NCBI RefSeq assembly: GCF_013166575.1
Contig: NZ_JABKKE010000016.1
Coordinates: forward strand, 27,914-91,913
Reading direction: 5' to 3'
DNA length: 64,000 nt
From: Xylanibacter rodentium
Lineage (GTDB): Bacteria > Bacteroidota > Bacteroidia > Bacteroidales > Bacteroidaceae
Position 1 is the stretch's first letter; every line of letters begins with the position of its first letter. This document shows positions 17,611-26,988 of this stretch, piece after piece. Both the position numbers and the translations under genes were made by a program. The notes beneath the pieces are model-generated. The model was not told where the DNA came from. It was given only the letters and a program-made list of their open reading frames with translations, and searched no databases.

Positions 17611-19701
17611 ATGAATATACTCAAGAAAATATATAGAAAATTCGGAATGGCGATTGTCTGCATGGCCGTGCTTAGTCCGTTGACATTCGTTTCCTGTTCC
17701 GATGAGCCGGATAGTGAGAATTACTACACTTTCACCGGTGAGATGATGAGTGACTATCTCAAGAACCGCAGTCAGTACAGCATGTTTGCAGAGATTGTGG
17801 AAAGGGCCGGACTGATGAATACTCTTTCCTCTTATGGAGCATACACTTGCTTTGTGCCAGACAACAACGCCGTGGATATATACCTTAAAGGCCGCGGCAT
17901 GTCGGGGGTGGGCGACTTGTCTCAGGCCGACTGCGACACCATTGCACGTACTCACATCGTGGGCAATATGTACACTACGTTTGATATGGAAAACGGTGTG
18001 CTGGCATCGGCCAACATGAACCGCCGTTACATAGAGGTGCAACAACTGAGGGTAGAACGCGAACCTGGAGATACAGTAACTGTAGTTTTAGTGAACAGAC
18101 AGGCTCAGATTTATCGCGAGTTGCAGAACGACTCTGTGGAGAACGGTGTGGTGCAGCCGATAGACCGTGTGCTGGAAAGTTCCAACAGCATGCTTCCCGA
18201 CATTATCGGTCAGAATGAGCGTGTGAGCGTATACAATGCCGCTCTCATGGCTACTGGTCTGCGCGACTCCATGTTCCGTTATAAGGACGAAGATTACGAT
18301 GCGTCCATTTACGAAGTTTACCGTTACATCTCTGACGTCAACAAGGAGGCTGCCACTGCTCCCGACGAACATCTTTATGGCTATACTGCATTCCTTGTGC
18401 CTGATGATGTACTGAAAGAAAAATACAATATTCCGGTAGAAAACAAGAGCGAGGCATTAAAGGCTCTCTATAATCTCGCATGCACTATTTATGACAAGGT
18501 GTATCCTGACGATGTCAATGCCGACTATCATGACTTCGACCATCTCACCGACCGCCGTAACCCGCTCAACCGCTTTATGGCCTACCATATTCTTGACCGT
18601 AATGCCAAAGGTGTCAACTTCCTTACACCCAAGTATGATGTAGGTATTGTAGTGGGCGAGATGAACCCCGAAGACTGGTATACCACCATGTTGCCTCACT
18701 CGATGATGAAGTTCGAGAAAGTAATGGTGCGCAAGTGGTTGGGTGATGCCACCCGCGAGGAGCGTTACATCAACCGTCGTTACGATGATATATATAAGGT
18801 AGATGGCACACACATACAGCCTACCGTAGAGGAGGGTGTGGTGAACGATGCCATCAACGGCTGCTACTTCTACATTGATGACTATGTGGCTCTTGACATG
18901 ACCATGCGTGACATCGTGTGGAACTGCCGTGTCCGTATGGACTTTTCCACCATCTTCCCAGAGCTTATGACCAACGACATACGTCTCAACGGAACACAGA
19001 GCGACATGAAGAAGCAGGACCCCGACTACGACGAGACCCATAAGTATGGCCGCAACTACTATTTCCCCAACGGTTATCTCTCGGGAGTGAGTCTTCCCAC
19101 CGGAGTCTTCGTTTATCGTCGTCCGCATGACTATTATTGGAGTTACGAGGGAGACGAGATGAATCTGCGCGGCAACTATGACTTCACGTTCCGCATTCCT
19201 CCCGTACCTGTGGAGGGTGACTACCAGATACGTCTCGGCTATGCAGCTACCGCCACCCGTGGTATCGCACAGGTGTATTTCGGTACTGAAGATAAGATGA
19301 CACCTCAAGGTATTCCACTTGATATGACAAAAAACCTTAAGGACCCCTCTATTCTCGGTACAGACTTCGACAAGAAGAAATACACCGCAATGACCGATGA
19401 GGAGAAACAGGAAGACCGCAAGACACTGAAAAACCTCGGATTCTACCGCGGCGCACGTGGCGGTTTCCACTACAACGGTGCCGGTGCCACGACCACCACA
19501 CGTTTCTGCGACAACAAGGAGACTTTCCGTATCGTGCTGTGTACTGTGCACATCAATCCCAATGAAGACTACTACCTCCGCATACGTTGCGTGTCGTCGA
19601 AGATGGGTAATGACAACGAATTCATGGTCGACTATCTGGAGCTTGTGCCTAAGAATGTTTACGGTGTGACCGACGAAGGAGCACAGGAAGACGACTTGTA
19701 A
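17611..19701 (+). CDS. FAS1-domain surface lipoprotein with C-terminal beta domain
   Basis: This 696-residue protein has a lipobox TFVSC (Cys29) followed by SDEPDSE, an acidic surface-export type sequence. FAS1 signatures are clear near residues 50-170 (YGAYTCFVPDNNAVDIYL, then ARTHIVGNMY) and a second, more diverged copy lies at about 190-330 (YTAFLVPDDVLKEKYN). Residues from about 430 to the end form a beta-rich domain with a YQIRLGY/YYLRIR strand pattern like galactose-binding folds. It lies 49 bases after susD in the same direction. I infer a surface glycan-binding or scaffold role; no enzyme motif is visible. Confidence 0.75.
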   Translation: MNILKKIYRKFGMAIVCMAVLSPLTFVSCSDEPDSENYYTFTGEMMSDYLKNRSQYSMFAEIVERAGLMNTLSSYGAYTCFVPDNNAVDIYLKGRGMSGVGDLSQADCDTIARTHIVGNMYTTFDMENGVLASANMNRRYIEVQQLRVEREPGDTVTVVLVNRQAQIYRELQNDSVENGVVQPIDRVLESSNSMLPDIIGQNERVSVYNAALMATGLRDSMFRYKDEDYDASIYEVYRYISDVNKEAATAPDEHLYGYTAFLVPDDVLKEKYNIPVENKSEALKALYNLACTIYDKVYPDDVNADYHDFDHLTDRRNPLNRFMAYHILDRNAKGVNFLTPKYDVGIVVGEMNPEDWYTTMLPHSMMKFEKVMVRKWLGDATREERYINRRYDDIYKVDGTHIQPTVEEGVVNDAINGCYFYIDDYVALDMTMRDIVWNCRVRMDFSTIFPELMTNDIRLNGTQSDMKKQDPDYDETHKYGRNYYFPNGYLSGVSLPTGVFVYRRPHDYYWSYEGDEMNLRGNYDFTFRIPPVPVEGDYQIRLGYAATATRGIAQVYFGTEDKMTPQGIPLDMTKNLKDPSILGTDFDKKKYTAMTDEEKQEDRKTLKNLGFYRGARGGFHYNGAGATTTTRFCDNKETFRIVLCTVHINPNEDYYLRIRCVSSKMGNDNEFMVDYLELVPKNVYGVTDEGAQEDDL

Positions 19702-19836
19702 GCAGCAGATTAAAAAAACGCAGTGTTTCCGCCTGTCGTGGGTCTGTGAGGAGCAGGCTCCATTGCAGCCCCGGCACGGGAACGGCGGATTGAATCGACA
19801 TTAAATAGAAACAACAAGTAAATAAGGACAATTATT
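19702..19836 (+). other. 135-bp gap with a long imperfect hairpin
   Basis: CCGCC near 19730 pairs with GGCGG near 19788, with CGTG/CACG inside and a small GAGC/GCTC hairpin at the tip. There is no T-tract. It could be an internal processing or attenuation site in the operon; no gene is seen. Confidence 0.35.
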
Positions 19837-21651
19837 ATGAATATCAATAATAGCAGAAAAAAGGTCGTGGCGATGACAAAAGGACTGTTGTCTTTTTGCA
19901 TGCTCGGTGCCTTGCCTTTCGTTACAGGCTGTTCTGATACATGGGACGACCACTATGACTCCCAGACCAACGTAGGCAGTGGGGCAACGATATGGGAGAC
20001 GATATCCGGCGACGAGCAGCTCAGCAACTTTACCCGCGTCGTGAAGGCCTGTGGCTACGATGTACCGCTGAATTCGAGCCAGGTGTTTACCGTGTTCGCC
20101 CCTGTCAATGGTGATTTCACGTCGGAGCAGGCCGATGCGCTGATAGAGCAGTATAACATAGAGAAGAGTAAAGGCACGAAGGATAAAGACAATCCTACCG
20201 TCAAGGAGTTCCTGCGAAATCATATATCGCTCTTCAATTACTCCGTCTCGTCGTCAACAAACGACTCCATCTCTATGATGAACGGCAAACTCATACCACT
20301 TACCTCGAGTTCGTTCGGAGGACGGGATTTCGTCTCTACCAATACTCTTCTCGGCAACGGCATGCTGTTCACTTTGAAGAACAAGGTGGATTACACTCCC
20401 AATGTGTTTGAATATCTGCGCGGTGACAACGAACTTGACTCGGTGGCTGCCTTCCTCTATAAGTACAACCGCTACGAGTTTGACGCAAGCCAAAGCGTGC
20501 CGGGAGAGATAAAGGATGGACAGACCATCTACCTCGATTCTGTTGAGGTGCTTTCTAATGTCATTTTGGGGAATATCGGTTTCATCAACGACGAAGACTC
20601 CACTTACTGGATGGTGGTGCCTACAAACAGCGAATGGAAGAGGCTTGTGCCGGAATACAGAGAGTATTTCAACTACTGTAATCTCGTGACCGACCGCGAC
20701 TCTCTGCAAGAGATGCGGTCAAAGCTGTTCGTTCTGGCAGGAACGGTGTTCAGCCAAACCGACAACCCCAGAATCGCCGATGCCACCGTCGATTCTGTAA
20801 TGTCGACCAATGCGGTGCCTTACAGTATACGTAAGAGATATTATGGCAACAGTGACCTGAAGTACTATCAGTACGACAGTCCATACGCTCCGGGCGGAGT
20901 GTTTGACGGTACCATAGCCATGGACTGTAGCAACGGTAAGATACTGAAAGCGGCCGACTGGCATGTCGACAAGTACCAGACGTTCTTTCAGCAGATATAT
21001 GTAGAGACTGAGGCTACCAGCAGCAAAAAGAGTTTGGGGTCGGGTACGCGTGAACTCAGTATCGTCCCCGTTCCTATGGCTGTCGATTCCATCGACAGCG
21101 AGGGAAACATCTTGAGCGTTCCCAACAAGTTCTACAACAAGGTATCCAACAACTCGTATGTGGAGATTGCCCCGACAGGAGGCAGCAACCCTTCGGCATC
21201 GTTCTATCTTCCTTACCTGCTGTCGAACGTGGGTTATGACATTTATGTCGTTATGGCTCCTGCACTGGCGGGCAACGGTATGGCACGCGAATCGGAGCGG
21301 CTTCCCAACAAGTTCCGTTGCCAGTTGAGGTGGCAGGAGCAGGGTGCCGATTCTACCGTTGTCTATATCGACGGAACGGAGAATGCGGGAAAATCAAGTC
21401 ACGTGTTCGACACCAAGAAGGACGGCAGCAGTACAGTAGACGTGATGGATACTATCCTTGTGGCCAAAAACTGGAAGTTCCCCACCTGTACTTATGGTGC
21501 TAACGATCCGCGTATACAGGCTGCTCTCACCATAGAGTCGCGTGTGGGTAGTGCCGACTTCAACAATGGTAGATACCAGCGCATCATGCGTCTGGACTGC
21601 ATCATCCTGAAACCGCACAAGGAGTCGGCCAAAGAACCTGACGAGAATTGA
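19837..21651 (+). CDS. FAS1-domain surface lipoprotein
   Basis: This 604-residue protein has the lipobox PFVTGC (Cys32), followed by SDTWDDHYD, again acidic. The FAS1 domain at about residues 45-185 shows the h1/h2 boxes (VFTVFAPVNGDF ... FLRNHISLFNYSV). A second FAS1-like stretch spans about 195-330 (YWMVVPTNSEWKRL). The C-terminal 200 residues are beta-rich. It is the second of two consecutive FAS1 lipoproteins between the two SusCD pairs, with susC2 35 bases downstream. Its function is unknown beyond likely surface exposure and co-transcription with the transporters. Confidence 0.75.
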   Translation: MNINNSRKKVVAMTKGLLSFCMLGALPFVTGCSDTWDDHYDSQTNVGSGATIWETISGDEQLSNFTRVVKACGYDVPLNSSQVFTVFAPVNGDFTSEQADALIEQYNIEKSKGTKDKDNPTVKEFLRNHISLFNYSVSSSTNDSISMMNGKLIPLTSSSFGGRDFVSTNTLLGNGMLFTLKNKVDYTPNVFEYLRGDNELDSVAAFLYKYNRYEFDASQSVPGEIKDGQTIYLDSVEVLSNVILGNIGFINDEDSTYWMVVPTNSEWKRLVPEYREYFNYCNLVTDRDSLQEMRSKLFVLAGTVFSQTDNPRIADATVDSVMSTNAVPYSIRKRYYGNSDLKYYQYDSPYAPGGVFDGTIAMDCSNGKILKAADWHVDKYQTFFQQIYVETEATSSKKSLGSGTRELSIVPVPMAVDSIDSEGNILSVPNKFYNKVSNNSYVEIAPTGGSNPSASFYLPYLLSNVGYDIYVVMAPALAGNGMARESERLPNKFRCQLRWQEQGADSTVVYIDGTENAGKSSHVFDTKKDGSSTVDVMDTILVAKNWKFPTCTYGANDPRIQAALTIESRVGSADFNNGRYQRIMRLDCIILKPHKESAKEPDEN

Positions 21652-21686
21652 TTGATACAAAGTTTAAACAACAGAAATACATATAT

Positions 21687-24600
21687 ATGAAACCAAATAT
21701 ATTATTCGCAATAGCTATGTTGGCGGTCGCCCCCTACAGCCTTTACGCACAGGATGCTGCCGGTGACGACAGTCAGGCGGAGCAGCGTAAGCCGGCATCG
21801 GCCCGAAAGGTTTACGAGACGCGCGTTGTCAGTGGCGTTGTCGTGGATGCTGCCACCAACCGGCCTCTTGCCGGTGCACTTGTCAGTGCTACGGGAATCG
21901 ACGGATACAGTGTGCTGACCGGCGACGATGGCAGCTACGAGCTGAAGGTGCCCGTATTCACGACATCCGTATTTGTGAGCACGCCCGACTACAACGGCGT
22001 GGAGATAGGTTTGGGCCGCGACAAGGAACAGCGCACCGCCGCCCTTTATTCCGTGGCGTTTGCCCCCGATTACACCCGCACCGCCAATGTGCGTAGCGAC
22101 CGTTCGGCCTCCGACTTCCAGTATACCGGAGCCGTCAACATCAAGGAAGAGGTGCAGAACCAACTTGGTTCCGTGGGCTATTCCACCAGCCGTAACGGCA
22201 CACCGGGAGTGGGAACCACCATGTTTGTACAGGGTCTCAACTCTATCAATGTCAATGCCCAGCCGCTTGTCGTGGTAGACGGTGTCATTCTCGAGCAGCA
22301 ATATTCTCGTTCGCTCATACATAGCGGGTTCTATAATGATATTCTCACCAATATCAATCCTGCCGACATAGAGAAAGTGACTGTCGTACGCAACGGTACG
22401 GCTCTCTACGGTGCAAAGGGTGCCAATGGTGTGATAATCATCGAGACCCGCCGCTGCAAGTCGATGGCCACCCGAATCACGGCCAACGTATCGGCCGGCG
22501 TTACCTTCCTGCCAAAGTACATCGATATGATGGATGCCTCACAGTATCGCGGTTATGCCTCGGAGATGCTCAAGAGTACCAACACGAAGCTGACGGAATT
22601 CAAATTCCTCAACGACAACCCTGACTATTACTACTATCCCCAGTATCACAACAACACCGACTGGAAAGACATGCTTTACCATGAGGCTTTCACACAGAAC
22701 TACGGCATCAACGTAGAGGGTGGTGATACCGAGGCACAGTACAATCTTTCGGTGGGATACACGGCAGCGGACAGTCCGTTGGAGTACAACAACATGCATC
22801 GTCTCAACATACGCTTCAACACTGATATCAACCTGAGTTCAAAACTCGGTGTGCGTTTCGATATGTCCTACAGCAACATCACGCGCAATATCCGTGACGA
22901 CGGTGCTCCCTCAGGCTATGATGAAGGTACGCCTACGTCTCCGTCGTTCCTCGGTTATGTGAAAGCTCCGTTCCTGTCACCATATGCCTACGGACGCGGA
23001 CTTCTGTCTGACACCCATCTTGATATTGACGACGAGACATATCTTGACGAGGCTCTTTCGGCATACACCAACTATAACTACAAATTGGCAAACCCTGTAG
23101 CCGTCAACGAGTATGCCGACTCGGAGAACAAGAACCGCTTTGAGAACTCGCTGCTCAACATAGCCGTGAAGCCCACCTACAAGTTCAATTCCCACTTGTC
23201 GCTGAGTGAGCATTTCAGCTACAGTCTGGTGAATACCAACGAGATGTACTATATCCCGCTGAACGGTGTACCCGATTATTACGTGTCGGCCGTGAGCGGA
23301 TTCCGTAACAACGAGGTGCGCTCGCTCTTCTCAAAGCAGAACTCGGTGCAGAGCGACACGCGCGTGGACTGGCAGAACCGCTACGGAGCCCATTCGATAC
23401 ATCTGTTCGGAGGCGCCCGCATCAATTGGGAGAACTATACACTCAACACCCAGCTCGGATACAACACCGGTTCGGACAAGACTCCATATCTGAGCAGTTC
23501 GTTGGCCAATGCCCAGACCGCCGGCGTAGACGAGTCGTGGAACTCGCTCGCATGGTATGCCCAGGCCGAGTACAACTACAAGAACCGCTATTTCCTTCAG
23601 GCCAACCTTACGGCCGAAGGCTCCTCGCGCTTCGGCAAGGATGCAGGCTCGGTTCACGCTTTCGATGCGGCATGGGCCATATTCCCGTCCGTACAGGCGG
23701 CATGGGTTATCAGCAACGAGAGCTGGATGCAGTCGGTCAAGGGTATCGACTATCTGCGCCTCACAGCCGGATATGACATCAGCGGCAACGACGACATCGA
23801 CTTCTATGCCTCTCGTTCCTATTTCCGCGTAAAACAGTATCTTGCTGCCATCGCCGGCCTTTCGTTCGACGGCATCGGCAACACCAAGATACAGTGGGAG
23901 ACCACGCGCCGATTCAACGTAGGTCTGGAGAGCAACCTGTTCGACAACCGTCTGTCGGTAGCGTTCAACTACTTCCGCAGCACCACCGACAATCTGCTCA
24001 CACGCCAGTCGCTCAGCTTCCTCTCCGGACTTGAAGAGAACTGGAGCAACGGTGGCGAGTTGCAGAATGAGGGCTTTGACGTGTCTTTCAATGCCAAGGT
24101 GCTTGCCCGCAAGGACTGGCAGTGGCAGGTGGGTGCATCGGTGGGTCACTATAAGAATAAGGTGACAGAACTGCCTGATGGCAAAACGTATATTGACAAC
24201 AGCGTATACGACGCGACAGTGCGTACGCAGGTGGGACAGCCTGTAAACCTGTTCTACGGATACAAGACACTGGGAGTATATGCCACCACAGAGGAAGCCC
24301 GGACCGACGGCAAGTATATCATGGCCGAAAACGGAGTGGACAAGATGTATTTTGGGGCCGGCGACATGCGTTTCCACGATGTCAACGGTGACGGTAAGAT
24401 ATGCGATGACGACGACCGTGTAGTGATAGGCGATCCCAATCCCGATATCTACGGAAACATATTCACATCCGTGCAGTGGAAGCGGCTGCGTCTCGATGTG
24501 CGCTTCAACTATTCTTTGGGCAACGATGTGTACAACTATATGCGCTCGCAGCTTGAAGGCGGAAGCCGCTTCATGAACCAGACTACGGCCATGATGCGCC

Positions 24601-24929
24601 GCTGGCAGGTGGAGGGACAGCAGACGGACATGCCGCGCATCACTTTCCAAGACCCGATGGGCAACTCCCGTTTCAGCGACCGATGGATAGAAGACGGCAG
24701 CTATCTGCGTCTCAAGACCGTCACTCTGAGCTACGACATGCCTATGAACAGCCAGTTCCTTCAGGGACTCCAGTTCTGGGTTCAGGCCAACAACCTGTTC
24801 ACCTTGAGTAAGTATCTCGGCAGTGATCCAGAATTCGCTTCGTCGGCCAATGTCATAGGTATGGGTATAGATACCGGATGTCTGCCGCAGTGTCTCAATG
24901 TGATGGCCGGCATCAAGATCAACCTATAA
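21687..24929 (+). CDS. SusC/RagA-family TonB-dependent outer-membrane transporter 2
   Basis: I place the start at ATG 21687, where a signal peptide (MKPNILFAIAMLAVA...LYAQ) begins, giving 1080 residues. A CarboxypepD_reg-like domain (VSGVVVDAATNRPLAGALV) spans about 50-130. The plug has TTMFVQGLNSINVNAQPLVVVDG instead of the canonical RGxxS signature, so this is a diverged SusC. The barrel continues to a terminal GIKINL. It is preceded by FAS1 genes and followed by susD2, so the second SusCD pair shares the transcript of the first. Confidence 0.9.
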   Translation: MKPNILFAIAMLAVAPYSLYAQDAAGDDSQAEQRKPASARKVYETRVVSGVVVDAATNRPLAGALVSATGIDGYSVLTGDDGSYELKVPVFTTSVFVSTPDYNGVEIGLGRDKEQRTAALYSVAFAPDYTRTANVRSDRSASDFQYTGAVNIKEEVQNQLGSVGYSTSRNGTPGVGTTMFVQGLNSINVNAQPLVVVDGVILEQQYSRSLIHSGFYNDILTNINPADIEKVTVVRNGTALYGAKGANGVIIIETRRCKSMATRITANVSAGVTFLPKYIDMMDASQYRGYASEMLKSTNTKLTEFKFLNDNPDYYYYPQYHNNTDWKDMLYHEAFTQNYGINVEGGDTEAQYNLSVGYTAADSPLEYNNMHRLNIRFNTDINLSSKLGVRFDMSYSNITRNIRDDGAPSGYDEGTPTSPSFLGYVKAPFLSPYAYGRGLLSDTHLDIDDETYLDEALSAYTNYNYKLANPVAVNEYADSENKNRFENSLLNIAVKPTYKFNSHLSLSEHFSYSLVNTNEMYYIPLNGVPDYYVSAVSGFRNNEVRSLFSKQNSVQSDTRVDWQNRYGAHSIHLFGGARINWENYTLNTQLGYNTGSDKTPYLSSSLANAQTAGVDESWNSLAWYAQAEYNYKNRYFLQANLTAEGSSRFGKDAGSVHAFDAAWAIFPSVQAAWVISNESWMQSVKGIDYLRLTAGYDISGNDDIDFYASRSYFRVKQYLAAIAGLSFDGIGNTKIQWETTRRFNVGLESNLFDNRLSVAFNYFRSTTDNLLTRQSLSFLSGLEENWSNGGELQNEGFDVSFNAKVLARKDWQWQVGASVGHYKNKVTELPDGKTYIDNSVYDATVRTQVGQPVNLFYGYKTLGVYATTEEARTDGKYIMAENGVDKMYFGAGDMRFHDVNGDGKICDDDDRVVIGDPNPDIYGNIFTSVQWKRLRLDVRFNYSLGNDVYNYMRSQLEGGSRFMNQTTAMMRRWQVEGQQTDMPRITFQDPMGNSRFSDRWIEDGSYLRLKTVTLSYDMPMNSQFLQGLQFWVQANNLFTLSKYLGSDPEFASSANVIGMGIDTGCLPQCLNVMAGIKINL

Positions 24930-24979
24930 ATTGTGTGTGTATCAAAGGCTAAAGTAAAAATGTAAAAAAGACCAAAGAT

Positions 24980-26803
24980 ATGAAAACTAAAAATAAAATC
25001 AGCAAAGCCAAGGCTTGGACAAGAGGGGTGCTCCCCCTCTGTCTGACGGCCTGTCTGACCCTGTTCACGTCGTGCGCAGATTTCTTCGAGCAGGATTCGA
25101 ACATGGTGGTGTTTGCGGACAAGGACCATCTCAACGATGCCACCGACTCCATTTACTCCGTCATCGGCATACTCAACAAGTTGCAGGCTGTGGCCGACCG
25201 CACCGTTCTGCTCGGCGAGGCTCGTGCCGACCTTGTCGATGTGACCGCAGCCGCCAATGCCGACCTGCGCGATGTGGCTATGTCAAACATCGGCGATGAC
25301 AACAAGTACAATCGTCCGCGCGACTATTATGCCGTCATCAACAATTGCAACTATTTCATCAAGAACGTAGAGGACTCGTTGAAGAACAACCGCAACGAAT
25401 ATATATTCCTGCGCGAGGTGGCGGCCGTTAAGGCCGTGCGCGCATGGACCTATCTGCAGCTGGCCCTGAACTATGGCAGCGTGCCGTTCTACACCGAACC
25501 ACTGCTTACCAAGGAGGAGAGCGAGCGCGAATATCCCCGTGTCGACCTGAAATACATTTGCGACTACTTCATCAAGGATCTGTTGCCCTATACAGAGCAG
25601 CCGTTGCCCGGATACGGCACCATCAAGAGTCTTGACTCGCGTTTCTTCTTCTTCCCGATCAATGTATTGCTGGGCGAGCTTTATCTGTGGAGAGGCAATG
25701 ACCGTAATGACTATAAGAATGCGGCTATATGTTATTACAATTACATTGTCAACCGCAACGGAACCAATTCCACTTACCCCACGGGTACCAGGTTCATACA
25801 GTGGAATACGGCCTATTCCAACTGGCGGAATATATTCGTTGATTTGCAGTATGAATGGATTAGCAATTCCGAGTCGTGGAGTTCCGGAGAGCTGATAACG
25901 ATGATTCCCGGTGACTCTATCAAGAGTGAGGGAAATTACAGTGAGCTTCGTGGAATTTTCAATACAACTGTTGACAATGACTACAAGGCTTCTCTTACTC
26001 CGTCGAAGTCAATGACAGACTTGTCGGCAGCACAGACATATTGCCATCTGTATGCCAATGGCTCGAATGTCGATACTCTCTATGCTCCGTCAACGCTTAC
26101 AGACTATCAGGCCGGTGACCTCCGTTTGTGGGGCATGTGGCGTATGAATGACAATAGTGTGAATAGTACTACCGGCGATCGTTATACGTCGCAGACAGTC
26201 TTCAAGTACAGCACGCGCAACGTCCATCTGTATCGCCGCACGATGCTGTGGCTGCACATGGCCGAGGCCATGAATGCCGCAGGCTATCCGCGCTTTGCAT
26301 ATGCCATACTGTCGAAGGGCCTCAACAACCGTGTGATCGAGGAGGATATCATTCCTTACTACCGTGCCGACTCCACTTTCCTGCGTCAGTTCGATTTCCC
26401 TGCTTCACGATATGTGCTTTACAACACACCGTCGGTGCTATCCACGGCCAATACACAGGGTATACACAGTCGTGGCAGCGGCTTCAGCCAGTATAACAAG
26501 GATTATCGTCTGCCCGACGATGCTGCTATCGAGGATTCGCTTGCACGGATAGCTTATCAGCAGAAGGGTGTCGAGAAGATGATAATAGACGAGGGTGCCT
26601 TGGAATTTGTGTTCGAGGGCCTGCGCTGGTACGAACTGATGCGTTTCGCCCTGCGCAACAACGACCCGGCTATTCTTGCCGACCGTGTGTATGCCCGCCG
26701 CGGTGCAGAAAATTCCGGTGCCATGAGGGGCGAGATTGCTGTAGACCTTACCAACCCCGCCAACTGGTATATGTCCTGGAAAGGAAAGATAGGTATGAAG
26801 TAA
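24980..26803 (+). CDS. SusD/RagB-family glycan-binding lipoprotein 2
   Basis: This 607-residue protein has the lipobox LFTSC (Cys32) followed by ADFFEQDS. SusD hallmarks are present: helical repeats (FLREVAAVKAVRAWTYLQLALNYGSVPFY) and the C-terminal FEGLRWYELMRFALR. It lies 50 bases after susC2 and is the last gene of the locus; a perfect 36-bp stem begins 7 bases after its stop codon. It should be the lid of transporter 2. Confidence 0.92.
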   Translation: MKTKNKISKAKAWTRGVLPLCLTACLTLFTSCADFFEQDSNMVVFADKDHLNDATDSIYSVIGILNKLQAVADRTVLLGEARADLVDVTAAANADLRDVAMSNIGDDNKYNRPRDYYAVINNCNYFIKNVEDSLKNNRNEYIFLREVAAVKAVRAWTYLQLALNYGSVPFYTEPLLTKEESEREYPRVDLKYICDYFIKDLLPYTEQPLPGYGTIKSLDSRFFFFPINVLLGELYLWRGNDRNDYKNAAICYYNYIVNRNGTNSTYPTGTRFIQWNTAYSNWRNIFVDLQYEWISNSESWSSGELITMIPGDSIKSEGNYSELRGIFNTTVDNDYKASLTPSKSMTDLSAAQTYCHLYANGSNVDTLYAPSTLTDYQAGDLRLWGMWRMNDNSVNSTTGDRYTSQTVFKYSTRNVHLYRRTMLWLHMAEAMNAAGYPRFAYAILSKGLNNRVIEEDIIPYYRADSTFLRQFDFPASRYVLYNTPSVLSTANTQGIHSRGSGFSQYNKDYRLPDDAAIEDSLARIAYQQKGVEKMIIDEGALEFVFEGLRWYELMRFALRNNDPAILADRVYARRGAENSGAMRGEIAVDLTNPANWYMSWKGKIGMK

Positions 26804-26810
26804 AGTCCCA

Positions 26811-26893
26811 TGTGGCAAACCACAAAAAAAGCAAACACCGCAAGAGCAGATTATACACTCTTGCGGTGTTTGCTTTTTTTGTGGTTTGCCACA
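26811..26893. terminator. Perfect 36-bp-stem bidirectional terminator
   Basis: Arms 26811-26846 and 26858-26893 are exact reverse complements around an 11-base loop. An A7/T7 block lies inside the stem, so the outer GTGGTTTGCCACA part is itself palindromic. It closes the locus and also faces the convergent helicase gene. Confidence 0.85.
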
Positions 26894-26912
26894 CGGCCTT
26901 ACTTTTATATTA

Positions 26913-26981
26913 ACGTGAGTCCGATATAAGGCAGGGAAACGTTGCATGACTTCGGAAACCTGTCTTATACCGGACTCACGT
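26913..26981. terminator. Second hairpin between convergent genes
   Basis: ACGTGAGTCC at 26913-26922 pairs with GGACTCACGT at 26972-26981, and ATAAGGCAG pairs with CTGTCTTAT inside (one G-T pair). It lies just beyond the helicase stop codon. There is no clear T-tract, so it may be a protective 3' hairpin. Confidence 0.5.
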
Positions 26982-26988
26982 CTGTATC

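Noticed and set aside
1..26803. A regulator (HTCS, SusR, ECF sigma/anti-sigma) for the polysaccharide locus
   Set aside because: I searched both strands of the locus and its flanks and found none; it may lie outside the window to the left.
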